From assembly GCF_004349105.1 (NCBI RefSeq), contig NZ_SMLB01000014.1, positions 62,001 through 126,000 on the forward strand: a stretch of 64,000 bases of DNA. The letters are read 5' to 3'. Of this stretch, positions 58,094 to 64,000 are shown one piece after another. Both the position numbers and the translations under genes were made by a program. The stretch is from Jiangella aurantiaca (GTDB lineage: Bacteria; Actinomycetota; Actinomycetes; Jiangellales; Jiangellaceae). Numbering within the stretch: the first letter of the stretch is position 1; every line of letters starts with the position of its first letter. The notes below the pieces were generated by a model that worked only from the letters and a program-made list of their open reading frames with translations, was not told the DNA's origin and ran no database searches.

Positions 58094-59089
58094 TCAGCGG
58101 CCGGGGTGCAGCGGCGCGGTCGGCGCGCCGGCGCTCTCGGCCATGCCGGTCAGCGCCTCCCGGAGCGCCTGCCGGCCGGTGTGAGTGGGCTGCCAGCCCA
58201 GCTCCCGCCGGGCCCGGCCGCTGTCGAGCGTCGGCAGGCCGAGCAGCAACCGCAGCAGCTGGTCGTCGGACGGGATGAGCCGCAGCCGCCAGGCCCCCGC
58301 CGTCGCCAGCGCGGCCGCGGTGTCCGGGATCGTCACCACCCGGGTCCGCAGCACCTCGCCCAGCCCGGCCGCGTCGATGACGTCGTCGGTGGCGACGTTG
58401 AAGGCACCGCGGGCGTCCCCCGTCGCGACCCGCCGGACCACGTCCGCCACGTCGTCGGCGTGCACCGCCTGGAACCGCAGGCTCCGCGGCGCGGTGACCA
58501 CCGGCAGCCGGCCCGGCCGCAACAGCGTGCGCGGCAGCAGCGGGCCGGCGAAGATGCGGGCCTGCTCGCTGGCGGCGGGCCGCTGGAAGACGAAGCACGG
58601 CCGCAGCCGTACGACCCGCACGTCCGGATGCCACAGCTCGAACGCGTCGAGGTACCGCTCGAGGTAGGACTTCTCGCGGCCGTACGCCGCGGTGGGGCGG
58701 GCGTGCGTGGGCCAGCTCTCGTCGACGTGCCGTCCCGGACCGGCCGAGTAGGCGCCCACCGACGACACGTAGACGAGCGTCCGCACGCCGGCCCGGGCCG
58801 CCGCCTCGAACGTCGCGATGCCCCCGCGCACGTTGACCTCCCACGTCCGCAGCGGGTCGTGGGTGGGCTGGAACGCCCAGGCCAGGTGCACCAGTACGTC
58901 GCATCCTGCGAGCGTGGGCACCAGGTCGGACGTGGCGATGTCGGCGGCGGCGAACGTGGTGCGCGCGGGCAGTCGCAGCGGCGGGCGCCGGGCGATGGCC
59001 ACGATGTCGGTGACCTCGGAGTCGGCCGCCAGCACCGGGACGATGCTGAACCCGAGATTGCCGGTCGCGCCGGTGACGGCCACGCGCAT
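58094..59089 (-). CDS. NAD-dependent epimerase/dehydratase
   Basis: MRVAVTGATGNLGFSIVPVLA; VYVSSVGAYSAGPG. Confidence 0.9.
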   Translation of the reverse strand: MRVAVTGATGNLGFSIVPVLAADSEVTDIVAIARRPPLRLPARTTFAAADIATSDLVPTLAGCDVLVHLAWAFQPTHDPLRTWEVNVRGGIATFEAAARAGVRTLVYVSSVGAYSAGPGRHVDESWPTHARPTAAYGREKSYLERYLDAFELWHPDVRVVRLRPCFVFQRPAASEQARIFAGPLLPRTLLRPGRLPVVTAPRSLRFQAVHADDVADVVRRVATGDARGAFNVATDDVIDAAGLGEVLRTRVVTIPDTAAALATAGAWRLRLIPSDDQLLRLLLGLPTLDSGRARRELGWQPTHTGRQALREALTGMAESAGAPTAPLHPGR

Positions 59090-59098
59090 GGGTCCTCC

Positions 59099-59620
59099 TC
59101 AGGTCACCGTGCCGAACACCCGGGCGGCCGCCCGGACCCGGAGCGTCTCGACCTGCGCCGCCTGTTCGGTCGCCCGCTCGATGAGGCGGTCCATCCGCCC
59201 GACGTCGGGCCGGCCGTGTGCGACGCCGACGGTGCGCAGCGTCCGCCAGCCGCTGGCCTTGCCCTCGATCCCCAGCCGCAGCATCTCCAGCTCGACGACG
59301 GCGCTCAGCGGGGAGCGGGTGAGCAGGTGGCCGTTGAACTTCAGCCGGCCGGCCAGCTCCGCGGCCGCGGCGGTGTAGAGCTTGTAGCGGCGGATCGGCA
59401 CGTCCAGCTCGTCCATGATCGCGACGAGTTCCTCGCGGTCGGCGGCGATCTCCTCGGCCAGGCCGCTCAACGGCTCGCCCAGCGGCGTCCCCCGCATGCT
59501 GCGAGCGAGCCGGCGCACCAGCTGCACGCCGGCGGTCGCGCCGGCCAGATGGTCGTTGAGGTAGATCCCGAGCAGCTGGGGCTCGGGACGGATGGTCTGC
59601 TCTGCTGCGGGCTCGGACAC
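59099..59620 (-). CDS. conserved-looking hypothetical protein, helical
   Basis: GTG start after GAGGAGG; QLLGIYLNDHLAGATAGVQLVRRLARSMRGTPLGEPLSGLAEEIAADREELVAIMDEL. Confidence 0.7.
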   Translation of the reverse strand: MSEPAAEQTIRPEPQLLGIYLNDHLAGATAGVQLVRRLARSMRGTPLGEPLSGLAEEIAADREELVAIMDELDVPIRRYKLYTAAAAELAGRLKFNGHLLTRSPLSAVVELEMLRLGIEGKASGWRTLRTVGVAHGRPDVGRMDRLIERATEQAAQVETLRVRAAARVFGTVT

Positions 59621-59712
59621 CGCGCCTCCTCGCGAATGGGCGACGTGCGTCCGTTACCCCGTCCGGTGGCCGGTATTCGGAGGTGGTCCGCGGACCTCCT
59701 CCGACGCGAGTT

Positions 59713-59799
59713 GATCACGTTGAGCGGGCCCGCGCTTTGCGGGCAGCGCGGCGGAAGGGCGGCGTGTATTCGCTTCACCAGGCATGCATTCCTGGTGAA
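59713..59799 (-). repeat. intergenic element B (minus orientation): ATGCAT-centre palindrome plus conserved GC block
   Basis: TTCACCAGG-cATGCATt-CCTGGTGAA (59774-59799); block 59713-59758 about 42/47 identical to element A. Confidence 0.75.
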
Positions 59800-59830
59800 C
59801 CGTGAACACACCTAGCCCGACGGAATTAAA

Positions 59831-59873
59831 AGGTTGCGACCCCGGCCTCCGCAGCGAACCGGGGCCGCAACCT
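59831..59873 (-). terminator. intrinsic terminator with T-rich tail downstream of the proline-rich membrane protein gene
   Basis: minus strand AGGTTGCGGCCCCGG...CCGGGGTCGCAACCT followed by TTTTAATT. Confidence 0.75.
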
Positions 59874-59912
59874 GCACCCGACGTCGCTTGGTACGTCAGG
59901 CGTTCTAGGGCC

Positions 59913-60764
59913 CTAACGGTCTGGACCGTGAGGGCGTTCTCCGGAGTTGCCGTTGCTGTTATCGGAGTTTCCGGAATTGCCGGAGTTCCCGCCTCCGTTG
60001 CCGGACTCCTGGCCCGGCGCTTCCGGCCGGCCGGGAGCGGACTCCGGATGGCCGGGAGGGGTCTCCGGCCGGTTCGGCGGCGGTATCTCCGGCTGGTCCG
60101 GATTGCCGGGCGTCTCGGGCTTTCCGGGAGGGGTCTCCGGTTTGCTCGGCGGTGTCTCCGGTTTGCCCGGCGGTGTCTCCGGTTTGCCCGGCGGTGTCTC
60201 CGGCCGGTCCGGGTTGCCCGGCGTCTCGGGCTTCCCGGGGGGAGTCTCCGGCTTACCGGGTGGAGTCACCGGCGAGCCGGGGTCATCGGGCCGGCCCGAG
60301 TCGGGCTCGGCGGTCGGACGGACGCGGTCCGGCGGGGTGTCGCGCAGGTCGTCGTGGTCGGCGTCGGGCGCGTCGCGCTGGAAGCTGATCGGCGTGACCG
60401 TCTCGATGAACGACTCGACGCGTGCCTGCGCCGCGCCGGGCAACGCCCCCGCGGCGGTGGCGGCGCTGAGACCGGTGAACACGACCACCGCGCCGGTGAC
60501 GACGCGGGCCCGCGGGCTCACGCCCGCCAGCCACGATCGCAGCCGGCGGCCGGCGGGCGTAGGGATCAGCGGGGCGGGCTCGATGCCGCTGAAGTCACCG
60601 CTGGCCATCCGCTGCGCCAGCTCGGCCGACGGCCGCACCGGCTGCCGCGCGGCAGCCCGGATCTGCCCGACGGCGCCGGCCAACGGCGCGAGTCCGGGCG
60701 TGACCGGGCGGCCAGCCAGCAGGGCCTCGACGGCATCCTCGTCGAGTAGGTGCAGCGGAAGCAT
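59913..60764 (-). CDS. single-TM protein with proline-rich repeat tail, likely anti-sigma/effector partner of adjacent sigma factor
   Basis: cytoplasmic N-terminus, TM VVTGAVVVFTGLSAATAAGALPG, tail of PETPPGK repeats; directly follows sigma gene. Confidence 0.75.
   Translation of the reverse strand: MLPLHLLDEDAVEALLAGRPVTPGLAPLAGAVGQIRAAARQPVRPSAELAQRMASGDFSGIEPAPLIPTPAGRRLRSWLAGVSPRARVVTGAVVVFTGLSAATAAGALPGAAQARVESFIETVTPISFQRDAPDADHDDLRDTPPDRVRPTAEPDSGRPDDPGSPVTPPGKPETPPGKPETPGNPDRPETPPGKPETPPGKPETPPSKPETPPGKPETPGNPDQPEIPPPNRPETPPGHPESAPGRPEAPGQESGNGGGNSGNSGNSDNSNGNSGERPHGPDR
60132..60194 (-). repeat. 21-nt tandem repeats encoding PETPPGK heptads
   Basis: three consecutive near-identical units of [t/g]GTCTCCGGTTTGC[c/t]CGGCGG within a longer degenerate repeat tract. 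Confidence 0.8.
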
Positions 60765-60806
60765 CTCGTTACTGAAATCGTCGCGCCGGCGCCGAGGGGT
60801 ACGGGG

Positions 60807-61316
60807 TCACTCGATTTTTCTTCGCAGTGCGGTCAGGCCACGCCGTTGCAGCGCCTTCACCGCGCCCACCGAGCGGCCGACGGCGCGGGCGACCTGCTCG
60901 ACGGTGAGGTCGCCGACGATGCGCAGCAGCAGGACCTCGCGCTGCTCCACCGAGAGCGTCGCGCACAGCTCGTACACCCGCCGCAGCCCCAGCGCGTCCA
61001 GCGCCTCGGCCTCGGCGTCGCCGCCCGGCCCGTCCAGCGTGGCGGGGTCGTCGGTGGGCTCAGCTGGACGCCGCGTGGCCCGCCGTCGCTCGTCGATGAG
61101 CCGCCGGTGCGCGATGGTGAAGACCCACGACCGGAACTGCGACTCCGTCCCCTCGAACGAGGAAAGCCCGGCGAAAACGCCGAGGAAGACCTCGCTGGTC
61201 AGATCGTCCGGCTCGGTCGCGCCCTGGAGACGGAGATAGCCGGTGACGACCGGCGCGAGGTCGGTGTACAGGCGCTCGAACGCCCACGGCGCGCCCGCGC
61301 GCGCCGCGTCGAGCAC
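60807..61316 (-). CDS. ECF-like RNA polymerase sigma-70 family factor
   Basis: AFERLYTDLAPVVTGYLRLQGATEPDDLTSEVFLGVF; LTVEQVARAVGRSVGAVKALQRRGLTALRR; N-terminal start uncertain. Confidence 0.9.
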   Translation of the reverse strand: MLDAARAGAPWAFERLYTDLAPVVTGYLRLQGATEPDDLTSEVFLGVFAGLSSFEGTESQFRSWVFTIAHRRLIDERRRATRRPAEPTDDPATLDGPGGDAEAEALDALGLRRVYELCATLSVEQREVLLLRIVGDLTVEQVARAVGRSVGAVKALQRRGLTALRRKIE

Positions 61317-61451
61317 GACCTCGAAGTCTTCCCCGATGATCGCTCGCCTCCCGTTGGCGCCCGCCGCAAAGTCTGATCACCTGGCCTGAAGGTTACGGGC
61401 AGACGTCGGCCTTCCGGAACGTCAATGGACGGGAGCCGCCAGAATAGAGCA

Positions 61452-61850
61452 GTGGACAGCCGTCTCATCGACCTGCGGACCGGCACCGACCTGGTGACCG
61501 ACGTGACCCGCGACGTACTCGACTTCTGCCGCGGCCGGGGCGACGGCCTGTGCCATCTCTTCGTGCCGCACGCCACGGCCGGGCTGGCGCTGATCGAGAC
61601 CGGCTCCGGCACCGAGCCCGACCTCGCCGGCGCCGTGGACCGGCTGCTGCCGCGCGAGGACGTCTACCGCCACCGCCATGGCAGTCTCGGCCACGGTCGC
61701 GACCACGTCCTGCCGGCCTTCATCGCGCCGTCGCTGACGCTGCCGGTGCTGGGCGGCGCGCCGGCGCTGGGCACCTGGCAGAGCGTGGTCGTCGTCGACT
61801 CCAACGTCGACAACCGCGACCGGAAGCTGCGGCTGTCGTTCCTCAGCTGA
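61452..61850 (+). CDS. YjbQ/UPF0047 family protein
   Basis: CHLFVPHATAGLALIETGSG; HRHGSLGHGRDHVLPAFIAPSLTLPVLGG. Confidence 0.9.
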   Translation: MDSRLIDLRTGTDLVTDVTRDVLDFCRGRGDGLCHLFVPHATAGLALIETGSGTEPDLAGAVDRLLPREDVYRHRHGSLGHGRDHVLPAFIAPSLTLPVLGGAPALGTWQSVVVVDSNVDNRDRKLRLSFLS

Positions 61851-62808
61851 CGGCGCCGGCCAGGACGGCGTCCCAGTCGTCGAGGAAGCGCTTGAGCCCG
61901 TAGTGCGACAGCGCGGCGTCCCGCGCCGCCGCACCGGCCGCCCGCGCGGCCTCCGCATCGCGCAGGTACAGCGCCACCGCGTCGGCCAGGTCGGACGGCC
62001 GGACGGAGACCCGGCCCGCGGCCGGCGGCACCGCGAACGGGGCCTCGGTGCAGCCGAGCACCACCACCGGCATCCCGAGGTGCATCGCCTCCAGCAGGGA
62101 CAAGCCGAGCGACGTCCAGCGGTGCAGGTGGACGTAGACGCGGCGCCTCGCCAGCTCGGCGTGCATGTGGTCCTGCGGGAGGTCGGCGTACGTGCGCAGC
62201 CGGCCGCCCGGCGCGGGTATCGCCTCGAGCAACCGGTCGACCGCCATCCCGAACACGTCCACCGGCGCGACGTCCAGTACGCCGGGCAGCAGATCCGTAC
62301 CGACCGCACGACCGCGCCGGACCGGCTCGTTGACGACCACGCCGGCCGCCTCGACGTCGCCGGTGTACCGGTAGCCGGGGTCGACGATCCCGTGCTCGAT
62401 CACCGTCGCCGGCGCGCCGCCGGAATCCCAGACGAGAGCGTTGAAGTGGGTCACGTGCACGATCGGGATGTCGCACCGCCCGGCCAGCGGGTGCCGGGTC
62501 GTCACGGCGCCGTCGCCCGGCGTGTTGTGCTCCAGGTAGACGGCGGGGACGTCGACGCCGGGCCGCCGGCCCAGCCACTGCTCGGCCAGGGTCAGCTCGT
62601 GCGGCCGCTGCAGGATCACGACGTCGACTTCGCGGTCGCGAAGCTCCTCCGGCGGGACCTCGGCGGCGTTGCGCTGCCACAGGTAGGTGCCGGCCCGGCC
62701 CCGTCCGTCGGGACCGCGGCCGGGCAGGACCGGGACGAAGTAGTCGTGGCGGCCTTGGACCAGCGATGTCGTATAGGCGCCATGCACGTGCCAGAGCAGA
62801 ACCCGCAT
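61843..62808 (-). CDS. glycosyltransferase (GT-B-like)
   Basis: MRVLLWHVHGAYTTSLVQGRHDYFVPVLP; LGLSLLEAMHLGMPVVVLGCTEAP. Confidence 0.85.
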   Translation of the reverse strand: MRVLLWHVHGAYTTSLVQGRHDYFVPVLPGRGPDGRGRAGTYLWQRNAAEVPPEELRDREVDVVILQRPHELTLAEQWLGRRPGVDVPAVYLEHNTPGDGAVTTRHPLAGRCDIPIVHVTHFNALVWDSGGAPATVIEHGIVDPGYRYTGDVEAAGVVVNEPVRRGRAVGTDLLPGVLDVAPVDVFGMAVDRLLEAIPAPGGRLRTYADLPQDHMHAELARRRVYVHLHRWTSLGLSLLEAMHLGMPVVVLGCTEAPFAVPPAAGRVSVRPSDLADAVALYLRDAEAARAAGAAARDAALSHYGLKRFLDDWDAVLAGAVS

Positions 62809-62848
62809 GGCTCAGCCGTGCCCAGCGTTACTCGATCCATGCGCCGAA

Positions 62849-62873
62849 GAAACGCTCCCGAGTGAAGCGTTTC
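62849..62873. promoter_or_regulatory. inverted repeat in divergent promoter region
   Basis: GAAACGCT-cccgagtga-AGCGTTTC, between divergent starts 62808 and 62935. Confidence 0.5.
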
Positions 62874-62934
62874 CGGTCGGCACAACGGGGCACTGGAGGC
62901 GAGTACGGCAATTGTCGCGGAAGGGCAAGGTCCG

Positions 62935-64000
62935 ATGAAGGTGCTCGGCATCAACGCGATCTTCCACGACCCCGCCGCCGCCCTGGTGATCGACGGCGAG
63001 GTCGTGGCGGCCGCCGAGGAGGAACGGTTCAGCCGCCGCAAACACGGCAAGCGGCCGGTCCCCTTCTCGGCGTGGGAGCTGCCCGAGCAGTCCGCCCGCT
63101 GGTGCCTGCAGCATGCCGGCCTGGAGCCGGCCGACCTCGACGCCGTCGGGTACTCGTTCGACCCGGCGCTGGCCCGGCCGGCGGCGGAGCAGGGCCTGCA
63201 CGATCCCTGGGACCACCTGCGGCTGACGTACGCCAAGGCCGCGCCCGGCTTCATCGCGACCGCGCTGCCTGGCCTGCACCGCGACCGCGTCCACTACGTC
63301 GCCCACCACGTGGCGCACGGCGCCTCGGCCGGGCTGGCCGCGCCGTTCGCCGGCTGTGACGTGCTGGTGCTGGACGGCCGCGGCGAGTCGGCCAGCCACC
63401 TGGCCGGCCGCTACGACGACTCCGGCGTGCTGAAGACGCTGGTCACGCAGGAGCTGCCGCACTCGATCGGGCTGCTGTACGAGGACGTCACCGAGCACCT
63501 CGGCTTCCTGCGCAGCAGCGACGAGTACAAGGTGATGGCACTGGCGGCGTACGGACGGCCCCGCTACCTCGACGCCGTCCGCGAGGCCGTGTACCCGGTC
63601 CACGACGGCGGCTTTCGAACCGAGCCGGTCGACTGGGCCGTCTACGCGCCCGCCCGCCGCCCCGGCCAGGACTGGACCGAGGAGCACGCCGACCTGGCCG
63701 CCAGCGTGCAGCGCCGGCTGGAGGAGGTGCTGGTCGAGCTGGCGTCGTGGCTGCGGGCACAGACCGGCGGCACCCGGCTCACCCTGGCCGGCGGCGTCGC
63801 GCTGAACTGCGTCGCCAACACCGTCGTCGCGCGGGAGGCCGGGTACGACGAGCTCTGGGTGCAGCCGGCCGCCGGTGATGCCGGGACGGCGCTGGGCGCG
63901 GCCCTGCATTTGGCCCGCACGCTGGGTGACACCGTGCGACCGATGCCAGGCGCCGACCTCGGCCGCACGTGGAGCGACGATGAGCTCGAGGCGGTGTTGC
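62935..64000 (+). CDS. NodU/CmcH-type carbamoyltransferase, 3' truncated by window edge
   Basis: MKVLGINAIFHDPAAALVIDGEVVAAAEEERFSRRKHGKRPVPFSAW; AHHVAHGASA; LAGGVALNCVANTVVAREAG; absent from the ORF track because no stop lies in the window. Confidence 0.92.
   Translation, partial: MKVLGINAIFHDPAAALVIDGEVVAAAEEERFSRRKHGKRPVPFSAWELPEQSARWCLQHAGLEPADLDAVGYSFDPALARPAAEQGLHDPWDHLRLTYAKAAPGFIATALPGLHRDRVHYVAHHVAHGASAGLAAPFAGCDVLVLDGRGESASHLAGRYDDSGVLKTLVTQELPHSIGLLYEDVTEHLGFLRSSDEYKVMALAAYGRPRYLDAVREAVYPVHDGGFRTEPVDWAVYAPARRPGQDWTEEHADLAASVQRRLEEVLVELASWLRAQTGGTRLTLAGGVALNCVANTVVAREAGYDELWVQPAAGDAGTALGAALHLARTLGDTVRPMPGADLGRTWSDDELEAVL

Noticed and set aside
60045-60270. Tandem repeat tract considered as a CRISPR array
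   Set aside because: Units are contiguous 21-nt in-frame coding repeats (PETPPGK) without spacers.
61843-64000. Glycosyltransferase plus carbamoyltransferase considered as a called biosynthetic gene cluster
   Set aside because: Only two genes visible at the window edge; insufficient to call a cluster.
1-64000. Search for mobile elements, integrases, prophage, toxin-antitoxin, defence systems, rRNA and tRNA genes
   Set aside because: No transposase/integrase motifs, no tRNA-like cloverleaf and no defence genes were recognised; gene content is chromosomal core and regulatory.

Overview
64-kb window from the chromosome of a high-GC actinobacterium (exact taxon not determinable here; gene content and order resemble conserved actinobacterial chromosomal segments). 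It carries about 60 supported protein genes, nearly all housekeeping or regulatory. They include clpC, an HTH/HbhA-like/DUF2516 trio, dtd, ygfZ, a nitrobindin-like gene, a sulfur operon (thioredoxin / predicted leader peptide / DUF4395 / rhodanese / DUF1416), glnR, mshD and a two-component system divergent from an FtsX-type ABC transporter. A polyphosphate/phosphate island (ppk, CYTH-CHAD, Nudix-phosphatase, pstSCAB, PiT, DUF47) follows, interrupted by a 4.7-kb ThuA/sugar-dehydrogenase/PKD/CBM6/DUF1080 gene. Then come a Ser/Thr kinase, prfC, ung, csp, a SigB/F-type sigma factor, cutA, PadR plus a DrrAB-type ABC transporter, a sigma/TM-protein pair, yjbQ, and a glycosyltransferase divergent from a truncated carbamoyltransferase. 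No tRNA, rRNA, CRISPR, phage or transposase was found. The main non-gene signal is a set of intergenic palindromic elements. Seven hairpins with different stems share a loop of the form HTGCAW (one copy degenerate), and three pairs also share flanking sequence. They sit mostly just 3' of genes and look like a structured repeat family. Other points are a 24-aa predicted leader peptide at the sulfur operon, a perfect palindrome over the -10 of padR, PHO-box-like repeats before pstS and the DUF47/pit operon, an attenuator-like hairpin between pstS and pstC, and six genes with TANNNT placed for leaderless transcription. All calls come from reading the sequence; no database search was run.
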